In this document: one piece after another, positions 27,658 through 34,814 of the stretch
Position numbering within the stretch: position 1 is the first letter of the stretch
Layout: each line of letters opens with the position of its first letter
Source: Bacteroidaceae bacterium
GTDB taxonomy: Bacteria > Bacteroidota > Bacteroidia > Bacteroidales > Bacteroidaceae
Direction: 5' to 3'
Assembly (NCBI GenBank): GCA_017621515.1
Contig: JAGASY010000004.1
Span: 1 to 64,000, forward strand
Length of the DNA: 64,000 nucleotides
Position numbers and translations under genes: made by a program
The notes under the pieces: model-generated
Database searches by the model: none
What the model was told of the DNA's origin: nothing
What the model saw: the letters and a program-made list of their open reading frames with translations, nothing else

Positions 27658-28509
27658 CTATAATATCATCTTCTCAATAGGCAATACAAGCAGCCCTTCC
27701 GCACCGAGTGCCTTCAACTGACCGATGATTTCCCAAAAACACTTTTCGTCAAGCACCGTATGTATGCTACTCCACCCTTCTGTGGCAAGAGGCATGACCG
27801 TCGGACTCTTTATTCCGGGCAACACTTTGATGATGTCCTCAATCTTTTCAGTCGGAGCATTCATCAGCACATACTTCTTGTCCTCCGCAGCTCTCACCGC
27901 TTCGATACGGAACAACAACTCCTCAAGTATCTCCTTCTTATCATCCGACAAATGTTTGTTGCCTATCAGCAGAGCTTCACTCTTCATCACCACTTCCACT
28001 TCCTTCAGATTATTGCTGACCAGTGTGGAACCGGAACTGACAATATCGAAAATTCCGTCGGCAAGCCCTATTCCCGGAGCAATCTCCACCGAACCGGTGA
28101 TGACATGCACATCCATATCTACACCCTGCTCTTTCATGAACTTACGCAAGATAACCGGATATGACGTGGCTATCTTCTTTCCTCTGAACCATTCCACTCC
28201 TGTGTAATCCACCGCTTTCGGGATGGCAAGCGACAAACGACATTTGCTGAACCCGAGTCTCTTGATGATTTCGGCATCCTCATCGCGCTCTACAAACTCG
28301 TTTTCACCCACAATTCCCAAGTCAGCCACTCCGTCAGCCACTGTCTGAGGAATATCATCATCACGGAGAAAAAGAACTTCCACCGGGAAATTCATAGACT
28401 GCACAAGCAATGTTCTCTTGGAACTGCTCACCTTAATCCCCGCCTCCTGCAAGAGCGTCATCGTGTCTTCATTCAGCCTTCCTTTCGACTGTACTGCTAT
28501 TCTCAACAT
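27658..28509 (-). CDS. hisG: ATP phosphoribosyltransferase, long form
   Basis: A 283-residue enzyme for the first, regulated step: ATP plus PRPP to phosphoribosyl-ATP. The start at 28509 begins MLRIAVQSKGRLNEDTM; an in-frame extension upstream would translate through the attenuator hairpin and is rejected. Catalytic-domain segments VADGVADLGIVGENEF and the PRPP loop region DGIFDIVSSGSTLVSN are present. The C-terminal ACT-like domain (about 215-283) makes it the long HisG_L type, which is inhibited by histidine and does not need HisZ. It is the first gene of hisGDCB-FKBP. Confidence 0.95.
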   Translation of the reverse strand: MLRIAVQSKGRLNEDTMTLLQEAGIKVSSSKRTLLVQSMNFPVEVLFLRDDDIPQTVADGVADLGIVGENEFVERDEDAEIIKRLGFSKCRLSLAIPKAVDYTGVEWFRGKKIATSYPVILRKFMKEQGVDMDVHVITGSVEIAPGIGLADGIFDIVSSGSTLVSNNLKEVEVVMKSEALLIGNKHLSDDKKEILEELLFRIEAVRAAEDKKYVLMNAPTEKIEDIIKVLPGIKSPTVMPLATEGWSSIHTVLDEKCFWEIIGQLKALGAEGLLVLPIEKMIL

Positions 28510-28548
28510 ATTATCTGTTTTTTTATTTATAAAATTCCAATATTCAAA

Positions 28549-28585
28549 AGAGGGCTTACCGGATTTCCACTCCGGCAAGCCCTCT
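28549..28585 (-). terminator. Attenuator terminator hairpin of the his operon
   Basis: A 15-bp G/C-rich stem (AGAGGGCTTGCCGGA pairing with TCCGGTAAGCCCTCT on the minus strand, one wobble) with a 7-base loop, followed by TTTTGAAT. It lies between the His-rich leader peptide stop and the hisG start, the expected place for a transcription attenuator. Confidence 0.85.
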
Positions 28586-28621
28586 CTTCTTTATGTTGCA
28601 TATACACATACATCCATCTGC

Positions 28622-28675
28622 TCACCGAAATATTCCGTTGAGATGATGATGGTGGTATGTTACTTTGCTATTCAT
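28622..28675 (-). CDS. hisL: His operon leader peptide
   Basis: An ATG-initiated 17-codon frame encodes MNSKVTYHHHHLNGIFR and ends with TGA 37 bases before the terminator stem. Four consecutive His codons (CAC CAT CAT CAT) in such a short frame, directly upstream of hisG and followed by a terminator-type hairpin, are the classical arrangement for ribosome-mediated attenuation: His-tRNA shortage stalls the ribosome at the His run and changes downstream RNA folding. ACATAC within the leader codons can pair with GTATGT (plus-strand 28606-28611) between leader and terminator, a candidate alternative stem. It is not homologous in sequence to enterobacterial HisL; the assignment rests on design and context. 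Confidence 0.85.
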   Translation of the reverse strand: MNSKVTYHHHHLNGIFR

Positions 28676-28698
28676 TACGATTAATTTCTTTTTCGATG

Positions 28699-28706
28699 CA
28701 AAAATA
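28699..28706 (-). promoter_or_regulatory. Candidate his operon promoter -7 box
   Basis: On the minus strand this reads TATTTTTG, a TAnnTTTG match, 24 bases before the leader ATG. The -33 position 20 bases further carries CTTG (plus-strand 28727-28730), one change from TTTG. Confidence 0.6.
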
Positions 28707-28944
28707 TTGTTTTTCTTTCAATCCGCCAAGACAAACACAAAAAAAGTAACATTATATCAAACATTCAAAGTTTCTTCCATCAAATAACTAATCAAACACC
28801 CAATAGCAAGAAATACTTTTTTCATACCAATTAGCTTTTAAGTTAAACAATTTGGCAAATCTAACACTTATTATCACTTTTCATACATATTTATATATGT
28901 TGTTTAACACAATTCATGTCAAAAAGCTAATTAACAGATCTATT

Positions 28945-28968
28945 TAGCAACGGAGGAGTCTGTCGAAT
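28945..28968 (+). repeat. Left 24-bp direct repeat flanking copy D
   Basis: A 24-base sequence (core ACGGAGGAGTCT) recurs at 29878-29901 with two differences. The pair brackets repeat copy D. A third relative (GATGGAGGAATCTGTTGAAT) lies at 51762-51782. Confidence 0.7.
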
Positions 28969-29133
28969 ACATCCATTAAAAAGCGACAAAAATCGACTTT
29001 TTCAGTTTGACAAAATGATATTTTCGCCTAAAATGAAAATTTAACACTTGGAGCGATTTTTGGACAAAGACAAAAAGATAAAAATTTTTATTTAGAGATA
29101 AATGGTTGATAATCAGTGATATATAAAATTTTT

Positions 29134-29181
29134 CAAAATTCTCAAAAAAACGCGCCGGACGCAATTTTTTTGAGAATTTTG
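29134..29181. repeat. Perfect 17-bp A-tract/T-tract hairpin in copy D
   Basis: Arms CAAAATTCTCAAAAAAA and TTTTTTTGAGAATTTTG enclose the 14-base loop CGCGCCGGACGCAA, itself able to form a GCG/CGC mini-stem. Equivalent hairpins are at 5504-5555, 20453-20500 and 53874-53920. Confidence 0.9.
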
Positions 29182-29375
29182 TATATTTTGATAATCTATT
29201 GACTATTAATGTGTTACAACGGATACCACCATTTCCACCTCTAAATGTCACCAAAAATCCGCTCGCTTTTAAGTTTCTGTTCAGATGTTCTTTTCAAACC
29301 GTGAATTATACACTTCTTAACATTTCTGCTGAACTCAGCTGTCTTTATTCCTGTTCTCCAGTGCTTTTTCAAAAA

Positions 29376-29516
29376 CTCTACGCTGAAAATTTCTTCAAAC
29401 TACTAAGTTTTGAAAATTGTAGCGCACAGCAAATAAAATTGCAGTGCGCCGTGAAGAAAAAAACTGTGCGCTGAAAATTTGAAAACTTAGTAGTTTTTTG
29501 AAAAGACTCTTCGCCG
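29376..29516 (+). repeat. 22-bp-pitch motif array in copy D
   Basis: Motif starts: 29376 CTCTACGCTG, 29398 AACTACTAAG, 29420 TAGCGCACAG, 29442 CAGTGCGCCG, 29464 CTGTGCGCTG, 29486 CTTAGTAGTT, then CTCTTCGCCG at 29507 (one base short of phase). Three GCGCAC-type motifs are framed by inverted CTTAGTAGTT bookends. Confidence 0.9.
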
Positions 29517-29877
29517 GAGGTAAATAAATGTAAAAGAACGGCTTCAAAATGAAACACTATTTTACGATTCATGGAGGCTTCACGAAATGCGTACAGAATC
29601 CTCGATTTTCGGGAAAAGTTCGGCACGCTTCATTTTGACGCGTGCCAGAGGGCTTGGAATTTTAACAATTAAGAAAATCAGAAAGACAGAATTTTAGTGC
29701 AAAATCCTCACATTTGAAATCAAAACATCAAAATATACTTTCTTTGTGTCAGAAAATAATTTTGTTAAAAAATATATATAAAAAATTTTGTTATGGAGGA
29801 TGTTTATAGCTGTTTTCACAGTCCCCTTATGTTTGCTTTTTTGTGTTTGCAGGTTGGATTCACAAATCTAAGCGCGA

Positions 29878-29901
29878 TAGCGACGGAGGAGTCTATCGAA
29901 T
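29878..29901 (+). repeat. Right 24-bp direct repeat flanking copy D
   Basis: Differs from 28945-28968 at two of 24 positions and abuts the stop codon of the Nim-like gene. GCGATAGCGACGGAGGA continues leftward, a type of short intergenic sequence also seen near 51762. Confidence 0.7.
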
Positions 29902-30380
29902 TATCTTTTCGCTTTCGCACTCACAGTGTTAATATCTATGCGGATTATATCTGTACGAGCAAATGATTTCTCGGCATAATGCAACCCAACTTCCATATCA
30001 TCGGGCGAATATTTTTCAAGAATCAGGCGCAGGGCTTTGCGTCTCTCGTCCTCCGGAAGTCCGACATGCGCCGTTCCTCTGACCAATACACTTTCGTAAC
30101 GGGTTGTAAATCGAGAAGGGAGCACCTCGGTATTGCCTACCACCACAAACACCACATTCTCATTTTTCCTTATCGCTCTCATCTTACGTCCTTCTCCGGC
30201 ACAATGAATATAGATAGAATCGCATCCGTCATAAGCATAGCTCAGAGGAACTGCATAAGGCATTCCGTCTTCATCAACCATCGACAGTATGCCAAATTCA
30301 CCCGTGTTCAGAAGTTCAATTGCATCCGCTCTGTCAAGAGTTCTGTCCTGACGTCTTATTTCAGAATTGTCAAACCACAT
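29901..30380 (-). CDS. Nim-like pyridoxamine 5'-phosphate oxidase-fold flavoprotein
   Basis: A 159-residue split-barrel flavin-binding protein. N-terminal RRQDRTLDRADAIELLNTGE and FGILSMVDEDGMPYAVPLSY, then YIHCAGEGRKMRAIRKNENV and VLVRGTAHVGLPEDERRKAL, are the pattern of NimA-related proteins and uncharacterised PNPOx-like proteins of Bacteroidales. Some Nim proteins confer 5-nitroimidazole resistance by reductive inactivation; most chromosomal homologues have no proven substrate. The His in YIHCAGEG corresponds to the conserved Nim active-site His. It is monocistronic, downstream of the GT2 gene, with repeat copy D behind it. Confidence 0.8.
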   Translation of the reverse strand: MWFDNSEIRRQDRTLDRADAIELLNTGEFGILSMVDEDGMPYAVPLSYAYDGCDSIYIHCAGEGRKMRAIRKNENVVFVVVGNTEVLPSRFTTRYESVLVRGTAHVGLPEDERRKALRLILEKYSPDDMEVGLHYAEKSFARTDIIRIDINTVSAKAKR

Positions 30381-30426
30381 AAATTAATAGTAAAAAAGGA
30401 AATCCCGTTCTCTCCGCTTTTTCAGG

Positions 30427-31629
30427 TCAGAGAACAGGTTTGAATACATAGTTTCCGGTAATTATACATCCGTTGGCAGACAAATAGGTGCCTATCATCG
30501 GCGGATTGTCCCAGCAGGAACTGTTCTCAAAGAACCGGAAAATATCTTTAAAGGAAAACTGGTCGGTGTCATACACAATGTAGTCATAGCCTTCATACTG
30601 TTCCCTGCATGAAGCATGTCCGGATGCAAGAAACTCATCATCAGCCGTCACACTACGATAATCCAATCCATAGCCTGCTGCAATACTTTCCATACGGGCA
30701 ACTCCCTCTCTGCTGCCAACAAACAGGTATTTCTTCTTCTGCATATACTCAAGGGAGTTTTCTTTGCTTTCCACTCTCCGCTTTATCTGACGTGTGAGAT
30801 AAGTGCAGCAAGCTTTGAAATAGATGGCGGTCTTTATCGGCAATGAAAGCAAGAGACTATAATGTCCGTAATGCTTGCGGAAGAAAATGAGCATCGCCTG
30901 ATAGAACACATAGACATGGCGGTAGGAACTTTTCTCTGTGCTCTCCCCTTTGTAATGCAGAATGCGTGTAGGTACATAATAGTTGCGCATTCCTGTCTGC
31001 ATAAGCCTGTATGAAAGGTCAATATCTTCTCCGTACATGAAGAAATCCTCATCGAGCAGTCCGCTTTTCCTGATAGCCTCGGTACGTATGAACATACAGG
31101 CTCCCGAAATAATCTCTATCGAAGTGATGGAATCCGCATCGAGATACTGCATATAGTAACGTCCGAACAACCGGCTCTTCGGAAACAAGGAAGCCAATCC
31201 GCTCATCTTGCAAAAGGAGGTGAACGGTGTCGGTATGCCGCGCCGGGATTCCAACGCAAACGATCCGTCATTTCTCAACATCCTGACCCCGGCAGCCCCG
31301 GCATCAGCATGTGAGTCCATGAAGTCAAGGCAGTCACGCAGCATATTCTCTCCAAGTATCGTATCGGGATTAAGCAACATGACATATTCGCCGGAAGCGC
31401 GACGGAGTGCTTGGTTGTTCGCACGTGCAAACCCTACATTCTCACTGTTTTCCATGTATATCACATCGGGAAAACGTGAACGGATGTAAGCGGCAGACCC
31501 GTCGGAACTGCGATTGTCCACCACAAACACTTCATGGGATATTCCTTCCGCAGCCTTTGCCACAGAATACAGGCACTGTTCAAGATAGAACTTTACGTTA
31601 TAGTTTACGATAACGACCGAAAGTTTCAT
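30427..31629 (-). CDS. Family 2 glycosyltransferase (WbbL/rhamnosyltransferase-like)
   Basis: A 400-residue inverting GT-A enzyme: LSVVIVNYNVKFYLEQCL at the start, VFVVDNRSSDGS, NVGFARANNQAL, the DxD-like LLNPDTIL, and DEDFFMYGEDIDLSYRL in the acceptor region. This pattern is typical of dTDP-rhamnose and related transferases for surface polysaccharides. Residues beyond about 300 form an extra domain (KKYLFVGSREGVARMESIA) not found in short GT2 enzymes. A hydrophobic stretch near 250-275 may attach it to the membrane. Its ATG overlaps by one base with the TGA of the upstream membrane-protein gene (TGATG), implying translational coupling. Confidence 0.85.
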   Translation of the reverse strand: MKLSVVIVNYNVKFYLEQCLYSVAKAAEGISHEVFVVDNRSSDGSAAYIRSRFPDVIYMENSENVGFARANNQALRRASGEYVMLLNPDTILGENMLRDCLDFMDSHADAGAAGVRMLRNDGSFALESRRGIPTPFTSFCKMSGLASLFPKSRLFGRYYMQYLDADSITSIEIISGACMFIRTEAIRKSGLLDEDFFMYGEDIDLSYRLMQTGMRNYYVPTRILHYKGESTEKSSYRHVYVFYQAMLIFFRKHYGHYSLLLSLPIKTAIYFKACCTYLTRQIKRRVESKENSLEYMQKKKYLFVGSREGVARMESIAAGYGLDYRSVTADDEFLASGHASCREQYEGYDYIVYDTDQFSFKDIFRFFENSSCWDNPPMIGTYLSANGCIITGNYVFKPVL

Positions 31630-32087
31630 CAGTCTATTGTGTTATTACAAGATTCAAGGTGTTTGTCAATCTTATCTTTTGTGGGCCAGCAATAAAAAGT
31701 AACCACAAAGGAGATAAGAGCACACAGAAGTCCTCTGTTATCAAGGGTCAAATAATATACTACGGCATTGAAACATACACATACAAGAAGCATTGCCATG
31801 CGTATGCAGCTCCACAAATGGTAGGAAGCGAGTGCTTCGTCAAAATTGCATCGCCGCAACCCTCTCGTCGTATTGAGAGTGAAAAGTTTAAGGGCAAGAG
31901 GCACACCGACAAGCGTCAATGCAATGCAAGCCATTCCAAGAATAAAAGACATACGCTCGTCAACGGCATACTCTCCGTTGGGAATAAGCCCGGTTTCTCC
32001 CGCCACAAAGCACGAAGCCACTATCATCCATGCAACCAGCAATTCTATTTTCAACTGTTTAAGCAGTTCCTTGATATTCTTATCCAT
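31629..32087 (-). CDS. Hypothetical integral membrane protein
   Basis: A 152-residue protein with about four hydrophobic spans (near residues 17-33, 47-67, 92-110 and 117-135) and charged ends, including MDKNIKELLKQLKIELL at the start. I do not recognise a family. It is between recR (28 bp upstream) and the GT2 gene (1-bp overlap), so it may help with polysaccharide export or simply share the transcript. Confidence 0.75.
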   Translation of the reverse strand: MDKNIKELLKQLKIELLVAWMIVASCFVAGETGLIPNGEYAVDERMSFILGMACIALTLVGVPLALKLFTLNTTRGLRRCNFDEALASYHLWSCIRMAMLLVCVCFNAVVYYLTLDNRGLLCALISFVVTFYCWPTKDKIDKHLESCNNTID

Positions 32088-32115
32088 TTCTAATCTGAGG
32101 GTTTGTATGGAAATA

Positions 32116-32730
32116 CTACACTGTGAAAGGCACTCGGTTGACGATAGAACGACCCAATGTCACTTCATCGGTATATTGCAATTCGTCGTTCATGGACAAT
32201 CCGCGAGAGAGCACAGTCAGTTTCACATCTTTGTATTTCTGCAACTTTCGGTATATAAAGAAATTTGTCGTGTCGCCTTCCATTGTGGAACTGAGTGCAA
32301 GGATGACTTCCCGGATGCCACCAGCCTCCACACGTTCTATAAGACTTGCAATCTCCAGTTCGCCGGGTCCTACACCATCCATCGGAGAAATCACTCCTCC
32401 AAGCACATTATATAGTCCGTGGAACTGCGTCGTAGCTTCAATGGCAATCACATCCTGTATGTTCTCCACCACACAGACCGTTGAGGCATCGCGGGAAGGA
32501 TTTGAACAAATCCGGCATACATCCGTGTCTGAAATATTGTGGCATACACTGCAATATTTCACTTCGTGCCTCAGAGTCATAAGCGCGTTCCCGAAAGCAT
32601 CCACCGTTCCTGCATCGAGACGCAAAAGATGGAGCACAAGCCGCATGGCAGTCTTGCGCCCTATTCCGGGAAGTTTGGCAAATTCATTGACAGCTCTTTC
32701 CAGCAACACGGAAGAATATGGTTGTTCCAT
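32116..32730 (-). CDS. recR: Recombination protein RecR
   Basis: A 204-residue protein of the RecFOR pathway that loads RecA at ssDNA gaps. The order is helix-hairpin-helix ([20 protein letters not shown]), the C4 zinc finger ([16 protein letters not shown]), a Toprim domain ([16 protein letters not shown], then [16 protein letters not shown]) and a Walker-like C-terminal segment. The start MEQPYSS is chosen; the frame continues upstream into a stretch unlike RecR. Confidence 0.95.
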   Translation of the reverse strand: MEQPYSSVLLERAVNEFAKLPGIGRKTAMRLVLHLLRLDAGTVDAFGNALMTLRHEVKYCSVCHNISDTDVCRICSNPSRDASTVCVVENIQDVIAIEATTQFHGLYNVLGGVISPMDGVGPGELEIASLIERVEAGGIREVILALSSTMEGDTTNFFIYRKLQKYKDVKLTVLSRGLSMNDELQYTDEVTLGRSIVNRVPFTV

Positions 32731-32892
32731 TGGCATTATACAATCTGCAAAGTCTTTCTTTGTCGGCAAAAACGGTGATTTACGGAACAGAAAAAACAAA
32801 TATTCTCGTAAAAATCACATAAATCCCCGCCTCACACAACTGTTTTCATTGTGCAAAGTTAAACAAATCTTATTAAAAAGACAACAGGTACC

Positions 32893-32966
32893 TATAAATA
32901 CACCTCCATCCGGCAGCATCTTTGCACATTAACGCGCCGACGCTGCCGGATGGAAGTGTATTTATT
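32893..32966 (-). terminator. Long hairpin terminating the YtxH/holin-like operon
   Basis: Arms of 25 bases (core CTCCATCCGGCAGC / GCTGCCGGATGGA) flank a 24-base loop, 13 bp past the stop of the 80-residue gene and before recR. Confidence 0.7.
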
Positions 32967-32978
32967 ATAAAGGAAGAA

Positions 32979-33221
32979 CTACCGTCTTCCGGAAAAGAAG
33001 TTCATTATACGCCTTACCGTATTTAAAGTCTTGAAGGCTATTATTCCATAACCTATATAACGGAAATATCTTATCTCAGACTGAAGAAACATATTATTGT
33101 CAGGAACAAGAGTATTCCTCATGCGCCTTTTCATTCTTTTTGAAGAATCCCTCATGCTCTTCAATGTGCTCCGCTTCTCCGCCCGCAAAGCCTCCAACGA
33201 AGTCAGCCGAGAATAGTTCAT
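32979..33221 (-). CDS. Small basic protein of the YtxH/holin-like operon
   Basis: An 80-residue, strongly basic protein (RLTSLEALRAEKRSTLKSMR, then KRMKRRMRNTLVP) with a weakly hydrophobic segment (IGYGIIAFKTLNTV). It has no recognised function. Its ATG overlaps the TGA of the preceding gene by four bases (ATGA), which supports it being a real, translationally coupled gene. It is last of three. Confidence 0.75.
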   Translation of the reverse strand: MNYSRLTSLEALRAEKRSTLKSMRDSSKRMKRRMRNTLVPDNNMFLQSEIRYFRYIGYGIIAFKTLNTVRRIMNFFSGRR

Positions 33222-33613
33222 GCCGCACCTCCTTCCTCAGTGCCGGAATCTTCAGAATCGACTGAAGGTTCGAACACCCACTTTGCAAGTGACTTCACAA
33301 CAAGATTGGTCACAAAATATTTCCTGAACAAGATAAAAAGTACAATGATAGCAACAAGTGCACCTCCCACAATGAAGAAGCTCAAAGCTTCGTTACCAAC
33401 CACAACAGCCAGTTCCTTCACAATTCCCATGCAGATGCAATATATCGCTATCGTTCCGAAAGCAAATACAAATCCGGCTACAATCAGGAATGTGAACAAG
33501 ACTGACAGTTTATCCACAGCCTCAAGCTTGAAATAACGCTTAAGCAATGTCCAAAGACGAGAACCCTCGTCAATGATCCGGCCGATTTCATTATTGTCAG
33601 TATAATTGCTCAT
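33218..33613 (-). CDS. Putative phage-holin-family / YqjE-like membrane protein
   Basis: A 131-residue protein with two transmembrane spans (about 40-68 and 80-98) after an amphipathic N-terminus (RIIDEGSRLWTLLKRYFKLE), and a cytoplasmic acidic tail (SVDSEDSGTEEGG). This is the layout of the holin superfamily III/YqjE group, which in non-phage contexts are stress-related envelope proteins. ATG 33613 is used instead of a GTG two codons upstream. It is between the YtxH gene (13 bp) and the small basic gene (4-bp overlap). Confidence 0.75.
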   Translation of the reverse strand: MSNYTDNNEIGRIIDEGSRLWTLLKRYFKLEAVDKLSVLFTFLIVAGFVFAFGTIAIYCICMGIVKELAVVVGNEALSFFIVGGALVAIIVLFILFRKYFVTNLVVKSLAKWVFEPSVDSEDSGTEEGGAA

Positions 33614-33626
33614 CCGCACCCCGAAA

Positions 33627-33860
33627 TTACTCTACATCATAATCTTCTATAGGGGCAGCCTTGCTTTTCCCTATGTTCTTGAGGTCATCCACCAGCTTAG
33701 CCAAATCGTCCTTGCCGAGTTTCACCCCATACTTATCGAGAGCTTCCTTTATCTTACGTCTCTGATCTTCACCCTTCTCCGGTGCAAAAAGAAGACCCAG
33801 TGCTGCTCCAGCAACGGCTCCGCCAACAAATGCAGCTGCTAATGACAATCCATTTTTCAT
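33627..33860 (-). CDS. YtxH domain-containing protein
   Basis: A 77-residue protein starting MKNGLSLAAAFVGGAVAGAALG, a glycine-zipper-like membrane helix, followed by LLFAPEKGEDQRRKIKEALD, the YtxH hallmark, and an amphipathic tail. YtxH proteins are general-stress or envelope-associated in Firmicutes and Bacteroidetes. The start at 33860 removes a poorly supported 17-residue extension. First gene of a three-gene operon. Confidence 0.85.
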   Translation of the reverse strand: MKNGLSLAAAFVGGAVAGAALGLLFAPEKGEDQRRKIKEALDKYGVKLGKDDLAKLVDDLKNIGKSKAAPIEDYDVE

Positions 33861-34107
33861 AATTCCAATTGTTTTAAAGTTTATAAATTGTAAAGTTTGA
33901 ATAGTAAACACTCAAAAAAAGAAAAAGTTTATGCGAAATGCTCTTTTTTCAATGCCATTCCTTCTAATCTCCCGACATTCACCACACAGCAAGCATTAGG
34001 ATAACTTTATTTTGTAAAAATACAAATTTAAGTATTAACACAATGTAAATGACAAGCCATTAACATTTTTTCATTTTACATATCATGGTTTATAAGGGGG
34101 AATTTAA

Positions 34108-34115
34108 TAATTTTG
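34108..34115 (+). promoter_or_regulatory. Bacteroidetes-type -7 box before the SPOR lipoprotein
   Basis: TAATTTTG fits TAnnTTTG, 113 bases before the start codon at 34228, leaving a long A/T-rich leader. The 366-bp gap 33861-34227 holds nothing else recognisable. Confidence 0.5.
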
Positions 34116-34227
34116 TACAACTGATTTCATATTTATGCCCAAATGGATAATATGATACATATTTGCCGGATTAAGCAATATAATATCACGACAGATGAAA
34201 GTATAATCAATTAAACATATTACAATC

Positions 34228-34695
34228 ATGAAAAAAAACTTTTTGTTGGGACTTTCCCTTATAGTTTCGCTTGCATTCGTATCTTGTAAATCATCAGAAA
34301 GCAGCTATAAGAAAGCTTACGAAAAAGCAAAGGCCATGGAAATGGCAAACGACCAGCAGGTCAGCGAGCCGGTTGCAGTGACACCGGTAGTAACACCAGT
34401 TGCCACCACAGAGGACAACTCCAACCTGCGTACAGAACGCTTGAACGTCATGAACGGAGGAACTCTCAAAGCTTATAATGTTGTATGCGGTTCATTCAAG
34501 AGCGTTGACAATGCCAACAATCTCCGAAACACACTTGTAAACCAAGGCTACAGTGCACAGGTAGCACAGAATCCGGAAACGGGAATGTACCGTGTGGTTG
34601 CAGCTTCTTACGATGACAAGACATCGGCTGTCAACTTGCGCAACAAACTTAAAGCAACATATCCTGACGCTTGGTTGCTCTACCGCACATATTAA
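34228..34695 (+). CDS. SPOR domain lipoprotein
   Basis: A 155-residue lipoprotein: signal MKKNFLLGLSLIVSLAFVSC with the lipid-modified Cys20, a Lys/Ala/Glu-rich stretch, a Val/Thr/Pro linker, and a C-terminal SPOR domain (about 80-155: YNVVCGSFKSVDNANNLRNT, YRVVAASYDDKTSAVNLRNK). SPOR domains bind denuded peptidoglycan glycan strands, often at the division septum. It is single, convergent with the zinc-ribbon gene across a perfect terminator. Confidence 0.9.
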   Translation: MKKNFLLGLSLIVSLAFVSCKSSESSYKKAYEKAKAMEMANDQQVSEPVAVTPVVTPVATTEDNSNLRTERLNVMNGGTLKAYNVVCGSFKSVDNANNLRNTLVNQGYSAQVAQNPETGMYRVVAASYDDKTSAVNLRNKLKATYPDAWLLYRTY

Positions 34696-34742
34696 TAAGG
34701 AGAAACAAAAGTGACAGCACCTTATAAGAAGGATGTTAAACA

Positions 34743-34808
34743 AAAGTTGTATCCAAAACAAAATGCCGGAAGAATCATCTTCCGGCATTTTGTTTTGGAT
34801 ACAACTTT
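34743..34808. terminator. Bidirectional terminator, perfect 31-bp stem
   Basis: Arms 34743-34773 and 34778-34808 are exact complements around the loop ATCA; the G/C core is ATGCCGGAAGA/TCTTCCGGCAT, flanked by AACAAAA/TTTTGTT. It serves the convergent SPOR and zinc-ribbon genes. Confidence 0.9.
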
Positions 34809-34814
34809 ACTGTT

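Larger units (their letters stand above)
28965..29805 (+). repeat. 0.84-kb interspersed repeat, copy D (full length)
   Basis: Same order of parts as copy B: GAATACATCCATT outer end at 28965; TTTGACAAAATGATATTTTC at 29006-29025; A-tract hairpin at 29134-29181; AAGTTTCTGTTCAGATG and ACACTTCTTAACATTTC near 29260-29330; motif array 29376-29516; GGCTTCAAAATGAAAC near 29541-29556; ACGCTTCATTTTGACGCGT near 29626-29644; outer end ATTTTGTTATGGAG near 29786-29800. It lies between the his leader region and the Nim-like gene. No conserved open frame is present. Confidence 0.9.

Noticed and set aside
28510..28578. 23-residue N-terminal extension of hisG
   Set aside because: It would translate through the attenuator terminator hairpin, and MLRIAVQSKG is the family start.
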